A stretch of 52,476 nucleotides of DNA from CAZXSK01 sp964642855. GTDB taxonomy: Bacteria; Planctomycetota; Phycisphaerae; SM23-33. Location of the stretch: positions 1 through 52,476 of the forward strand of contig CAZXSK010000022.1 of the NCBI GenBank assembly GCA_964642855.1, in the 5' to 3' direction. Under the pieces are notes generated by a model. It did not search any database. It was not told the origin of the DNA and worked only from the letters and a program-made list of their open reading frames with translations. A program made the position numbers and the translations under genes. Shown here in pieces: positions 15,291 to 23,805 of this stretch. How positions within the stretch are numbered: position 1 is the stretch's first letter; every line of letters starts with the position of its first letter.

Positions 15291-17801
15291 CTATCTGCCT
15301 CTTCTATCTCTGTTCTCCGTTTGGCTGGCCGGTTTGGCCGCGGCGGGATCGATTCCATGAAGCTTCAGAAGCAGGTGACTCATCAGCTTCTGGGCCCCGT
15401 CCGGCGCGGCTCCGGTGATCAGCGGATTGGGGTTGCCCAGCAGGCCCGACGTCAGGTCATATTCGCTGTAGATGACGGCTGGCTTCTCGTTCATCCTTAC
15501 CTGTCGCAGACGCGGGGCCAGGGACTTCGTCAGCTGGACGCCGATGTTGCGATAGGAGATTTCTCCGAGCCCGTCAAGGAGCTTGCCGGACGAGAGCATC
15601 CGCGGCATGGTGTCGACGGACTCTCCGGTGACCTTCCCGGCAAGCCGGGCGATGGACTTGTCAAACGAGTCGTTGTTCTTGCCCGGGCCTCCGGCGCGGT
15701 CGATCAGCAGCACCCCGCCGGCCTGGACGAACTTGCGGAGTCCGGCGATCTGCTCGTCGGTCAGGTCCAACGGGCTGCTGGCTGTGAGATGAGCGACCTT
15801 CGCGGAACTGTCCCCGAGCTTGTCGGCCTGGATGACTTCGATTTTGCAGTCGACGGCGTGGTCCCGGGCGAGCTGACGGCGGAACCTTTCGAATGCGAGC
15901 GGTTCGGGATTCCAGAGGTGAGGATTGTCGTCGAACTGAATGCGGGCCAGGGAGACGCTCCGGCTGGTTTCGGGCATCTCTTCCCGGAAGATCTGGGCGA
16001 AATAGGTGACCTTGCTGGGAAGGTCCTTCATGGCTGCGCGGTCGTTGGCGAACATGTGCAGGTTCTGCCCGAGTTCGAAGAACACCTTATCTCTTCCGGC
16101 GGAGTCCTGTTGTTTCCACGCATCGGCTGGGGCTCCGTCGAGTACGACGGCCAGCACACGCGTGGGCGTCTGAAGAACCCGCAGATCCAGGCGCGGATCG
16201 TCCAGTTCGTATTGGATTGTGCCCAGGAGATGCTCCTTGAGGTTCACCGGCTGGAGCTCAAGCTTCGGCCAGAGCTCGGAGAGCAGGTCCTTGACGGAAT
16301 CGCGGAAGGCCCTGGTTCGCGCATGGCCGGGCAGATCGGGGTGGAACACCAGCATTCCTCCGAGCTGGACGTAGCGCTTGAGTCGAGCCTTGACCTTCTC
16401 GTCGAACTTGAGCGGCCTGACGCCGGAGATGTAGAGCATCCGTGAATCGGTAGCCTGTTCGGCGGTGGTCTTGTCGCCGTCCAGCCGGACTACCTGCCAG
16501 TTGACCGGGTGTTCGTTTTTCTTCGCAAGCCAGCGGGTCAGGGAGCTCAGGTCTGTGAGGTTGTTGTCCCAGTCGCCGTCGTGACGCAGCTTATTCATGA
16601 CGACGGGGGCGGCGCCGGCGTGGAGAAACATCAGCGAGAAGGCTGTGTTGGGGATGAACTCCGCCATCCCGTTCTTGCGGACGTTGACGCGGGGGTTCTT
16701 CTTGCCGAAGAAAACTCCGCCGTTGTTGGCTTGGCTTGCGAGGATGCGCGGCGCGATTTCCCGGAACCAGTCGTGGTCGCCGAAGTACTTCAGCCCGGCA
16801 GCATGGGCTACGCGCTCGCAGTTGTAGTAGTAATAGCCACCCGCGTTGTTGCCTCGCCCCGGGTTCTCCTCGACGTCGAAGTTCTCAGCCATCCACTCGA
16901 GTCCCTTCTGGACAGAGCGGAAGGCGAGGGTCTTGCGGTGGGCGCCAAGCCTGGACCGCGGGCCGTAGTAGGAGTCCAGCACGATATACAGGCTGGCGAT
17001 ACCGGCAGCGGTCATGGTACCGGCCGGCTTTGCGTACTTTTTATCCAGCCCGTCATGATATTTGGGGGCGACGTAAGACCAGGCTCCGTTGGGATGCTGG
17101 CCGACGGTCCAGGCCCGCTCGACGAGTTGCCACTGCCTCCCCGGGATTTCATTGGTGAGGTGGTGATACCCCCAGAAGCCCAGCAGCGCGTAGTTGGTGT
17201 TGGAGTAGTCTCCCGAAGCCTTGGATTTCCAGTAGTTCTCCTTTTCCCAGTTCTGGTCGCTGTGTTTGTCGACGTCGAAGTACGACCAGGTGACGGTCCC
17301 GAGTTGCCCCCGGGCGGAGGCGAGCAGTTCGCGGTAGTCGGCTTCGGCGACACGCCGGTACTTGTCGAAGGCATCGAGGCGGGCGATCAGCTCCAGCCGG
17401 AGCCCCAGCGCGTAGGTGCCATAGAGCTTCTGCTTCATCAGCCACTCCAGAGCGTCTTTGAAACGTTTGTCGTTCCGCTCTCCTGCTGCGGCGAGGGCGT
17501 TGAGTGCCAGGGCGGTATAGCCGCCCCGGTTGGCCTCCTTGGATTTCTTGTCGTCCTTGGGGCCGATCTTCTCGAGGTCGGGCAGCTCGTAGATGTCCCA
17601 GTGCCCCTTGTCGTTGCGGGAGTCGTAGAGGAACGACACCATTCGCGGAATGGCCTCCCGGACTCGCTGATCCAAACCGGCGTCGTCGAGGGGCGAATCC
17701 GCCGGCAAGGACACGGGGGTGAGAAGAAACGCCGCGAGGAGGGCAAGCGGCAGCCACCTCGTCGTGTCAGACGGGTTCGGGTACGAGAGCTTCTGATCCA
17801 T
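15291..17801 (-). CDS. Secreted DUF4159 protein with terpene-cyclase-like toroid domain
   Basis: An 836-residue protein. Residues about 10-35 form a signal peptide or anchor (LPLALLAAFLLTPVSLPADS). Residues about 45-410 resemble the alpha-toroid of prenyltransferase/squalene-cyclase repeats (GGYTALALNALAAAG, NGAWSYVAP, NNAGGYYYYNCERVAHAAGL are repeat-like). Two class-I-glutaminase-like DUF4159 modules follow: one near 425-600 (LYISGVRPLKFDEKVKARL, GGMLVFHPD) and one near 640-820 (LTDEQIAGLRKFVQAGGVLLIDR, KPAVIYSEYDLTSGLLG). The ATG at 17801 follows GGAGG. DUF4159 has no settled function; it is common in planctomycetes. A promoter lies at 17839-17867. Confidence 0.85.
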   Translation of the reverse strand: MDQKLSYPNPSDTTRWLPLALLAAFLLTPVSLPADSPLDDAGLDQRVREAIPRMVSFLYDSRNDKGHWDIYELPDLEKIGPKDDKKSKEANRGGYTALALNALAAAGERNDKRFKDALEWLMKQKLYGTYALGLRLELIARLDAFDKYRRVAEADYRELLASARGQLGTVTWSYFDVDKHSDQNWEKENYWKSKASGDYSNTNYALLGFWGYHHLTNEIPGRQWQLVERAWTVGQHPNGAWSYVAPKYHDGLDKKYAKPAGTMTAAGIASLYIVLDSYYGPRSRLGAHRKTLAFRSVQKGLEWMAENFDVEENPGRGNNAGGYYYYNCERVAHAAGLKYFGDHDWFREIAPRILASQANNGGVFFGKKNPRVNVRKNGMAEFIPNTAFSLMFLHAGAAPVVMNKLRHDGDWDNNLTDLSSLTRWLAKKNEHPVNWQVVRLDGDKTTAEQATDSRMLYISGVRPLKFDEKVKARLKRYVQLGGMLVFHPDLPGHARTRAFRDSVKDLLSELWPKLELQPVNLKEHLLGTIQYELDDPRLDLRVLQTPTRVLAVVLDGAPADAWKQQDSAGRDKVFFELGQNLHMFANDRAAMKDLPSKVTYFAQIFREEMPETSRSVSLARIQFDDNPHLWNPEPLAFERFRRQLARDHAVDCKIEVIQADKLGDSSAKVAHLTASSPLDLTDEQIAGLRKFVQAGGVLLIDRAGGPGKNNDSFDKSIARLAGKVTGESVDTMPRMLSSGKLLDGLGEISYRNIGVQLTKSLAPRLRQVRMNEKPAVIYSEYDLTSGLLGNPNPLITGAAPDGAQKLMSHLLLKLHGIDPAAAKPASQTENRDRRGR

Positions 17802-17838
17802 TCTGGCCTCCGATAAGATGCAGGTTCTCAGGCTGTAT

Positions 17839-17867
17839 AGTGTACCTGCTTCTAAGATAATAGACAA
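17839..17867 (-). promoter_or_regulatory. Promoter of the DUF4159 gene
   Basis: On the minus strand TTGTCT (17867-17862) and TACACT (17844-17839) are separated by 17 bases; TATACA overlaps the -10 site as an alternative. The start codon is about 38 bases downstream. Confidence 0.5.
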
Positions 17868-17976
17868 AGGCCTGCGACGGAGGTTTGTCGCTTGCGGGAG
17901 GCTTGGGACTTGACCGATGTCCGCTCAATGTGTCAACTGGCAACCGGAAGAGAGGAAGTCAACCAGGGAGTAAGTC

Positions 17977-18456
17977 ATGGCAAAGATGCTGATCTGTTAC
18001 TACACCAGGAGCGGGCACACGCGCAACATGGCCGAGGCGATCGCCGAAGGCGCCAGGCAGATCGACGATCTGGACGTTACGGTCTCCTCGGTACAGAGCA
18101 CGGCCGTGGACGAACTGCTGGAGGCCGATGCGATCCTGCTGGGTTCACCGACCTATTACGGTTCGATGGCCGCGGAGCTCAAGTCGCTGCTGGACAAGAG
18201 TGTGTCGTTTCACGGTCGGCTTGCGGGCAAGGTCGGGGGGGCGTTTGCCAGCAGCGCGAACATCGGCGGCGGGAACGAGACAACGATCATGGACCTGCTC
18301 AAGGCGCTTCTGATCCACGGCATGGTGGTTCAGGGCGTGGCCATGGGCGACCACTACGGGCCCGTGGCCATCGGCGATGTCGATGACCGTTCCAGGACCC
18401 AGTGCGCGAACTACGGCAAGGTGCTCGGGCATTTGACGGTCAAACTGCATGGCTGA
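17977..18456 (+). CDS. Flavodoxin / WrbA-like NAD(P)H:quinone oxidoreductase
   Basis: A 159-residue flavodoxin-fold protein that binds FMN in the cytoplasm. The phosphate loop is YYTRSGHTRNMAEAI (about 8-22), LLGSPTYYGSMAAELKSLLD (about 54-73) is the family segment around the flavin ring, and NIGGGNETTIMDLLKALLIHGM is typical of WrbA-like proteins. WrbA enzymes are about 200 residues, so this is a shorter variant and could be an electron carrier rather than a quinone reductase. GGGAGTAAGTC precedes the ATG. It overlaps the next gene by eight bases, implying translational coupling with the CPBP-like membrane protein. Confidence 0.88.
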   Translation: MAKMLICYYTRSGHTRNMAEAIAEGARQIDDLDVTVSSVQSTAVDELLEADAILLGSPTYYGSMAAELKSLLDKSVSFHGRLAGKVGGAFASSANIGGGNETTIMDLLKALLIHGMVVQGVAMGDHYGPVAIGDVDDRSRTQCANYGKVLGHLTVKLHG

Positions 18457-19162
18457 CAGCGACGGGGCGAGGCCAGGGAGATCCGGACTTGCCCGTCAGC
18501 CTGCGCGAGGCGCCGTTCGTGCGATGCTCCTGGCCGAGGTGGTCGGTTTCCTGGCCGTTGGGATCGGTTTCCTCAACTGGCGAAGCCCGACCGATCACGG
18601 CGTGCACTGGTATGACATCGTTTTCGGGCTGTTCTTCCTGGGCTTCCCGATCGCGATGAACCTGCTGCACGGCGACAGGCCGGTCGACAGCGGAATCCGC
18701 AAGGACACCCTCCGCCGCTCGGCGACCGAGACGGCCATCGCGACCGCTCTGATGGCTGGTGGACTTTTTGGAGTCGGGGCGATGGCGGGAGGAATCCACT
18801 GGCTCCCAGCCGATGATCTTGCGGAAATGGCCGGGCTGTACGTGATCTGGGGGTTGGTGCAGCAGTATCTGCTCCAGGCGTTCTGTCTGCGCAGGCTGCA
18901 GCAGGCCGGTCTGGGAGACACCGTAGCCTGCTTTGCTGCTGCCGTGCTGTTCGGACTGTTCCACGCGCCGAACTGGCCTCTGGTGGCATTGACGAGCGGG
19001 GCAGGGGTTGTCTGGTGCAGGCTGTTTCTGCGGCATCCGAACCTGCTGCCGCTTGGGCTCGCCCATGCGTTGCTGGCCGTTCTGACTTACCAGTTACTTC
19101 CCGTGGAGTGGACCCAGAAGCTTGCGATCGGGGCGATGTATGTCCATCGCGTCAGCCGGTGA
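18449..19162 (+). CDS. Degenerate CPBP-family (Abi/CAAX-protease-like) membrane protein
   Basis: A 237-residue integral membrane protein with about seven hydrophobic segments. It aligns by pattern with CPBP intramembrane metalloproteases: the second motif LFGLFHAPN (F168-x3-H172) and third motif histidine (LGLAHALLA, H206) are kept. The first motif, normally E-E-x-x-x-R, reads Q138-Q139-Y-L-L-Q143, so the catalytic glutamates and the arginine are all replaced. It is therefore probably not an active glutamic/metallo-protease (inference). The start overlaps the flavodoxin gene by eight bases. It converges with a second, intact CPBP gene at 19178. Confidence 0.75.
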   Translation: MADSDGARPGRSGLARQPARGAVRAMLLAEVVGFLAVGIGFLNWRSPTDHGVHWYDIVFGLFFLGFPIAMNLLHGDRPVDSGIRKDTLRRSATETAIATALMAGGLFGVGAMAGGIHWLPADDLAEMAGLYVIWGLVQQYLLQAFCLRRLQQAGLGDTVACFAAAVLFGLFHAPNWPLVALTSGAGVVWCRLFLRHPNLLPLGLAHALLAVLTYQLLPVEWTQKLAIGAMYVHRVSR

Positions 19163-19177
19163 GATTCGTGAAGACCC

Positions 19178-20086
19178 TCACATGGTCAGCAGCGCGTCGG
19201 TGATGTTTACCGCGTTGAAGATTGCGTGGATAAGGATCGATGCGGTCAGCCTGCCTGTTCGCTCGTAGTTGTACCCCAACGCCACGGCCAGAATGATCAG
19301 TGCCGGGATATCCTGGACGAACGGCATGTGGATGAGGCCGAAGAGAACCGACGCGAACACGATTGCGACCCAGGGCCGGCCGGTGTAGCGGCGGATGAGC
19401 GATTGGAGAATCCCCCGGAAGTAGATCTCCTCGGCCAGGGGGGCGACGACGACTGCCGAGAAGATCACCACCAGTAGCCACGGAAGCTGCAAGTGGGGGA
19501 GGTCCAACAGGATATCATGGGTCCGCTGGCTTTCGGGCGGGATGATGAATCTCGCCAGCAGCACCAGCCCCACCACTACGGGCAGAACGGCAAGATAGGC
19601 GATGATCGCCCGGGTGAGATCAGCAAGCCAGCGGCGCAGCGTCAGGCCCATGCCTCGCGACAGGCCGCTTCGGAAAGCGATTCTGGCCACCGTCAGCGAG
19701 GTAAACAGCCAGGCGATACTTGCCACGAGTGACAGCAGGTATCGCCAGGAGTTGCCCTGCAGATTGTCCCCCGCCAGGAGGGACACGCCGAACAGGACCA
19801 GCAGCGGGGCCACCGCGTGGAGGGGGGTCAGTGAGTTCGGCCTGCCCGGGCTCGGACGGAGCTTGAGTTTGCCCGGCCGGGCTATCCGGCGGATGATCCA
19901 TGCGATCAGCACGATCAGGCCGATCGCGGTCAGGGGCGTCGACAGGGGGCCAAGGAACTGCCCTTCCTCTGCCACGGGGGAGGAGGTCACCTGTTCGACC
20001 GAGTCGGTGGCTGTCTGCGCAGGGGGAACTTGGGCGTCTGGCCCGGGGATGCAGGCATACAATGCGTTTGACAGCGATAAACTCAT
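19178..20086 (-). CDS. CPBP-family intramembrane metalloprotease
   Basis: A 302-residue membrane protein with about eight hydrophobic segments. All three family motifs are intact: L-A-E219-E220-I-Y-F-R224, F249-x3-H253 (VLFGLIHMPF) and H287-A-I-F-N. The family includes CAAX prenyl endopeptidases and bacteriocin self-immunity proteins; substrates of bacterial members are mostly unknown. I take the ATG at 20086 (MSLSLSNAL) as start; a GTG ten codons upstream (20116) is possible, and neither has a strong ribosome site. It is divergent from trpC. Confidence 0.88.
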   Translation of the reverse strand: MSLSLSNALYACIPGPDAQVPPAQTATDSVEQVTSSPVAEEGQFLGPLSTPLTAIGLIVLIAWIIRRIARPGKLKLRPSPGRPNSLTPLHAVAPLLVLFGVSLLAGDNLQGNSWRYLLSLVASIAWLFTSLTVARIAFRSGLSRGMGLTLRRWLADLTRAIIAYLAVLPVVVGLVLLARFIIPPESQRTHDILLDLPHLQLPWLLVVIFSAVVVAPLAEEIYFRGILQSLIRRYTGRPWVAIVFASVLFGLIHMPFVQDIPALIILAVALGYNYERTGRLTASILIHAIFNAVNITDALLTM

Positions 20087-20139
20087 GTCGTTACGGTACC
20101 AACCCGGTGAGGCCACGAGACTCGAGGGCTGAAAGAGCG

Positions 20140-20958
20140 ATGGCGGCGAATATATTGGACACCATTCTGGAAACCAAGCGCAAAGAGGTGCAGAAGTTGC
20201 GCGAAGCCTGGGATCTGGAGGACCTCAAGACGGCTGCTCTCGACGCGCCCCGCCCACGGAATTTCTATGCCGCGATGACCCAGAAGCCACGTCGGAAGCT
20301 CAATCTGATCGCGGAGGTCAAGAAGGCTTCTCCGTCGGCAGGCGTGATCCGCGAGGACTTCGATCCCGCTGCCATTGCCCGCGATTATGAGCGAGGTGGA
20401 GCCGACGCGATCAGCGTTCTAACCGACGAGCAGTACTTCCAAGGCTCGCTGGAGTATTTACGAGAGGTCCGGGAGGCCTGCTCGCTGCCGGTGCTCCGCA
20501 AGGATTTCATCATCGATCCTCTGCAGGTGTACGAAGCCCGGGCAGCCGGGGCCGATGCGATCCTTCTGATCGCTGCTGCGTTGCCCCCGGGCGAGTTGCT
20601 GGACCTGATGATCCTGGCGACCGAGCTGCGCATGACGACGCTGCTGGAGGTACACGATGCCGACGAAGTGCTCGCCGTGCGTTCGATGGTGGGGTTCCCG
20701 CTGCCTCGCTACGGGTTGCTTGGGATCAACAACCGGGATCTGACGACGTTCAACGTGGACATCGCGACGACACTGCGCCTCCTGGGGCTGGTGGACTCGA
20801 AGACCCCCGTAATCAGCGAGTCAGGTATCAAGACCGCCAGTGACGTGGATCGACTTCGTCAGGCCGGAGTCCGGGGCGTGCTTGTAGGCGAGACGCTCAT
20901 GCGGAGTGGTGACTTCGCAGCCGGAGTGGAGCAGCTCCTTGGCCCGGGGCGACCATAG
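20140..20958 (+). CDS. trpC: Indole-3-glycerol phosphate synthase
   Basis: A 272-residue TIM-barrel enzyme that closes the indole ring in tryptophan biosynthesis. The family motifs are in order: LIAEVKKASPSAGVI (about 56-70), ISVLTDEQYFQGS, LPVLRKDFIID, GADAILLIAA, TLLEVHDADE, GINNRDL and VISESGI near the C terminus. GAAAGAGCG lies before the ATG. It stands alone, without other trp genes nearby, and is divergent from the CPBP protease. Length is normal. Confidence 0.98.
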   Translation: MAANILDTILETKRKEVQKLREAWDLEDLKTAALDAPRPRNFYAAMTQKPRRKLNLIAEVKKASPSAGVIREDFDPAAIARDYERGGADAISVLTDEQYFQGSLEYLREVREACSLPVLRKDFIIDPLQVYEARAAGADAILLIAAALPPGELLDLMILATELRMTTLLEVHDADEVLAVRSMVGFPLPRYGLLGINNRDLTTFNVDIATTLRLLGLVDSKTPVISESGIKTASDVDRLRQAGVRGVLVGETLMRSGDFAAGVEQLLGPGRP

Positions 20959-20976
20959 TCCAGGTGGTCAGAGCAC

Positions 20977-21447
20977 TCAGTTCAAGGCGAATACGATCAG
21001 CACACCTGCGATGATTGCCGCCCCCACGCCGACAAGAACCCACAGCCAGAGCTTGCCCGAACTGCTGGTTCTGCCCGCGGTGGGGCGCCCTTTGGTTGGG
21101 GCTCTCTCCGAACCTTCGGGGGGCTGGCCTGCCTGGGCGGGAGGAGCGTTTCGGGTGGCAGGGGCGTCGAGGGCATCGATGACGTCGGTGTCTTCGGATC
21201 GGCTGCGCTGCGGAGCGGACAGGTCGATTTCCACCGAATCGGGCCCTTCCGAGACCGCAGGCGGCGGTGGGATCGCCGGGGCGCTGTCCGGGGAAGGCGG
21301 GGGGGGCGCCTGGCGGGCTTCAGCCAGTTCGGAAGGCTGAGGAATCGGTGAGACCCTTCCGCAACCCGGGCATCGACCGGATTTGCCCGCGCTGTCCTCG
21401 GATACCCGTACCTTCTGACCACAATATCTGCAGGTGAATCGTAGCAT
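20977..21447 (-). CDS. Zinc-ribbon protein with C-terminal membrane anchor
   Basis: A 156-residue protein. The N terminus holds a treble-clef-like zinc ribbon with cysteines at 6, 9, 26 and 29 (CRYC...CPGC, the MJ0042-like pattern). A Pro/Ser/Glu-rich disordered linker follows (about 35-130), and one transmembrane helix ends the chain (LWLWVLVGVGAAIIAGVLIVF, about 133-153). The topology suggests a cytoplasmic ribbon on a tail anchor. GGAAGAAG precedes the ATG; upstream in-frame extension overlaps the YhbY gene and lacks homology. It is the last gene of the kinase-phosphatase-YhbY group. Function unknown. Confidence 0.78.
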   Translation of the reverse strand: MLRFTCRYCGQKVRVSEDSAGKSGRCPGCGRVSPIPQPSELAEARQAPPPPSPDSAPAIPPPPAVSEGPDSVEIDLSAPQRSRSEDTDVIDALDAPATRNAPPAQAGQPPEGSERAPTKGRPTAGRTSSSGKLWLWVLVGVGAAIIAGVLIVFALN

Positions 21448-21526
21448 TCTTCTTCCATGTATACCGGACGGGGGGATGAGGTTTCCACCCGTGTTCGAAC
21501 GGAACGGAGATTCCCTTTCGTTCCTG

Positions 21527-21832
21527 TCAGCCCGCACAAACCCGCTGCTCGCGCGGCAGGGCGGGATTGGGCCTGTAAAGCGTTGCAGTGCGTCCGATGA
21601 CGGCAACGAGGAAGGCACCGGTGTTTTCTGCGAGTGTCCGGGCCAGTTCCTTCCGTTTGCGTCCGGCTGGCATGCGAAGCTTGATCAGTTCGTGCCGTTC
21701 GAGCAGCCGGTTGACGTTGGCCGTCGCTTCGGGCGTGAGGCCTGCCCCGCCAATCCTCGCCGAGAGCGGGATCGTTCGAGACATGCTTCGCAGTCGTCTT
21801 TTCTGTCGGCCGGTCAGTTCCGCCATCGGCAT
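21527..21832 (-). CDS. YhbY/CRS1-type CRM-domain RNA-binding protein
   Basis: A 101-residue stand-alone CRM domain. LTGRQKRRLRSMSRTIP (about 6-22) and the glycine-rich pair GGAGLTPEATANVNRLLERHELIKLRM are the family core, and GAFLVAVIGRTATLYRPN contains the closing strand. YhbY-type proteins bind pre-50S ribosomal particles and assist ribosome assembly. It begins 12 bases after the PPP-like phosphoesterase gene and is followed by the zinc-ribbon gene, so all four likely form one operon with the kinase. Starts at 21832 or 21826 are both possible. Confidence 0.92.
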   Translation of the reverse strand: MPMAELTGRQKRRLRSMSRTIPLSARIGGAGLTPEATANVNRLLERHELIKLRMPAGRKRKELARTLAENTGAFLVAVIGRTATLYRPNPALPREQRVCAG

Positions 21833-21844
21833 TCCGCTGTGGTC

Positions 21845-22726
21845 TCAGAGCGAGAGAACCTGGTGGATCCTGTCGCCCACGTTCTCGTCGGTAAGTAATT
21901 CGCCAGCCTGGAACTGAAGCAGGCAGCCCCGGGAGTGGTCGGCAGCCAGGGCGATCGCCCGCGAGGTGATGCGCTCCCACCCGGCTTCAACAGGTTTGTG
22001 GCCAAGTGCGAAGAAGGCCACGCCGAGTTCCTCGGCCAACTGATCGGTCTGCTCGTCGGTCTGGCCCCGGCCCCAGGTCCATTCGTAGACAGGCCCGCCG
22101 CGCGAGAAGTCTTCGTCGCGATACGGGCGTTGGAGAATCTCAAGCCCCGCCAGGTCCATGCGCCTCGGGTCGGGCAGCGAATGAGAGAAGAACACACCCC
22201 CGGGGCAGCGCCCCGCAAGAGGTAGCGAGGTCGTCATTTCGTCTACGGCGTCGAGTACTTCTTGGGCATTGTTTCTGAACGCTGCAGCCACTCCGGCCCT
22301 GAATGCCTCACATACCCCATAGCCATGCTTGGCAATCTCGTTGCCGGTCAGTTGGGCAACATCGTGGTTGCCCATCAGCAGCAGTACCTGTTGAGGGTGC
22401 TGTCGCATCAGGCGGGCAGCGCGCATCATGACTTCAACGCTTCGGTCATGGCCGGTCGTCGGATCCGCAGGGCCATGGATGAGTTCCTGCAGCACCAGCA
22501 GTCGTTGAGGATGGTTGGGCAGGTCGGCCATCGAGATGACCTTGGCGAGATTCCGTCGGTTCCCGTGGATGTCGCCCACCAGGACGACCTCGAGGCCTTC
22601 GGGCACGCAGATCACGTTTCCCTGGCGTGTGGGATACTCGCGATGCAGCTGGGCTACTTCCTGGAAAAGCTCGGCGACGGGGCAGGACACTTCATGCCCC
22701 TCCGTTGACCTGATCGGGAGTGACAT
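21845..22726 (-). CDS. Metallophosphoesterase, PPP-phosphatase-like
   Basis: A 293-residue calcineurin-like phosphoesterase. The first metal motif VVLVGDIHGNRRNL has G-D-I-H-G at 51-55, and G-N-H-D is at 119-122, matching GDxHG and GNH(D/E). Where PPP enzymes have G-D-x-V-D-R-G, this protein has LQELIHGP (79-86), so the bridging metal site is altered. FFSHSLP and ALGHKPVE supply the later histidines. It overlaps the upstream kinase gene by 35 bases, which suggests tight coupling and a shared pathway. It may dephosphorylate proteins phosphorylated by that kinase, or hydrolyse dinucleoside polyphosphates; neither can be decided from sequence. Confidence 0.83.
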   Translation of the reverse strand: MSLPIRSTEGHEVSCPVAELFQEVAQLHREYPTRQGNVICVPEGLEVVLVGDIHGNRRNLAKVISMADLPNHPQRLLVLQELIHGPADPTTGHDRSVEVMMRAARLMRQHPQQVLLLMGNHDVAQLTGNEIAKHGYGVCEAFRAGVAAAFRNNAQEVLDAVDEMTTSLPLAGRCPGGVFFSHSLPDPRRMDLAGLEILQRPYRDEDFSRGGPVYEWTWGRGQTDEQTDQLAEELGVAFFALGHKPVEAGWERITSRAIALAADHSRGCLLQFQAGELLTDENVGDRIHQVLSL

Positions 22727-23558
22727 CCAGCGCCCGCGATGCAGCCAGCAACTCCATGCGGTCTGCGATGGTTTTCATGGATTCCAGCCGCTGGCGAGGC
22801 TGGAGATGGAGGCAATCCATGGTCAGTCGGGAAATCGACAGCGGGATCTCCGGATTGGCTTCGTGCGGCGGCTGGATGTCCAGATCCTGGAGGAAGGTCA
22901 CGCCGGTGCCACCATTTTTCGGCAGGATCGTTGGGATTGGGATGCCCACGAGCGTCCAATACAGGCTGGCGCCGAAGTTATAGACGTCGGTCCGTTCATC
23001 GAGGGGCTCGCGGCGTACCTGCTCGGGAGCGATGAAGTCCGGCGTGCCTTGGATGCGCTTCTTGACCGTCCCGATCGGGCAACTCTGGCCCAGGTCAATG
23101 ACCTTCACGCCGCCTTGCGGGCCCACCAGGATGTTATTGGGCTTCATGTCTGCATGGACGAAGCCGGCTGCGTTCATGTAGGCCAGTGCCGAGGCTACCT
23201 CGGTGAAGATGCGGGCGATCTCGCGAACGTCTTCGGGGCGGTCCTGCTGGATGCTCTGACCCGGACAGAACTCCATTAGAAGATGTATTTCGTTTGTAGA
23301 GAACCACTTACGACGTCGACGGAGCTCGTAGATTCTTCGGATGCCCGAATGATCGAGCTGGCTGCCGACCTCGTACTCGTTCTCCGCCTGCTCGAGGTAC
23401 CTTTGCTCGGAGGCATCGCTCTTGACGACGCGCTTGAGCGCAAGAATCTGCTCGGTCCGGGTGTCCTGGACCTTCCAGATGGTACTTCGGGCCCCCTTGC
23501 CAAGGTACTCCAGAACCTGGAATCCGGGAGCCTCAAGACTGTTCTGACTGCTTGTCAC
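22692..23558 (-). CDS. Hanks-type serine/threonine protein kinase
   Basis: A 288-residue soluble kinase consisting of a kinase domain only. Key residues: glycine loop LGKGARSTIWKV (19-30), ATP lysine K42 (ILALKRV), catalytic loop H135-A-D137-M-K-P-N-N142, magnesium motif D155-L-G, and activation-loop end GTPDFIAPEQ (171-180). H-A-D replaces H-R-D, so this is a non-RD kinase. No membrane helix or PASTA domain is present. It starts with GTG and has a promoter at 23613-23641. It heads a minus-strand operon: kinase, PPP-like phosphoesterase, YhbY protein, zinc-ribbon membrane protein. Substrates are unknown. Confidence 0.93.
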   Translation of the reverse strand: MTSSQNSLEAPGFQVLEYLGKGARSTIWKVQDTRTEQILALKRVVKSDASEQRYLEQAENEYEVGSQLDHSGIRRIYELRRRRKWFSTNEIHLLMEFCPGQSIQQDRPEDVREIARIFTEVASALAYMNAAGFVHADMKPNNILVGPQGGVKVIDLGQSCPIGTVKKRIQGTPDFIAPEQVRREPLDERTDVYNFGASLYWTLVGIPIPTILPKNGGTGVTFLQDLDIQPPHEANPEIPLSISRLTMDCLHLQPRQRLESMKTIADRMELLAASRALDVTPDQVNGGA

Positions 23559-23612
23559 TGCCTACCGCGCTTCGTAAGTATTAGCTATGGATGAAGATCG
23601 AGTTATACCATG

Positions 23613-23641
23613 ATTGTAGCTTGTTTGGCCGGGGCTGTCAC
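23613..23641 (-). promoter_or_regulatory. Promoter of the kinase operon
   Basis: On the minus strand GTGACA (23641-23636) and TACAAT (23618-23613) are separated by 17 bases. The leader before the GTG start would be about 47 bases. Confidence 0.6.
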
Positions 23642-23740
23642 CGTAATTACGGGAACCCATGCAGCGAAGTTCCTGCGAGGGTGTATCGACCGTTTTCGCC
23701 TGCCGGTTCGGTTCCTTGTGCGTCCAGTCTTCTGTCGCCA

Positions 23741-23769
23741 TTGCAGTGCCTGAATGCTGGGGCTATAAT
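23741..23769 (+). promoter_or_regulatory. Promoter of the flippase-like membrane protein gene
   Basis: TTGCAG at 23741-23746 and a perfect TATAAT at 23764-23769 with a 17-base spacer. The ATG is at 23806, giving a short leader of about 30 bases containing AGGAAAG. Confidence 0.75.
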
Positions 23770-23805
23770 CCCCGCTTTCCGCTGGTTCCAGGAAAGCTGG
23801 CAAGC

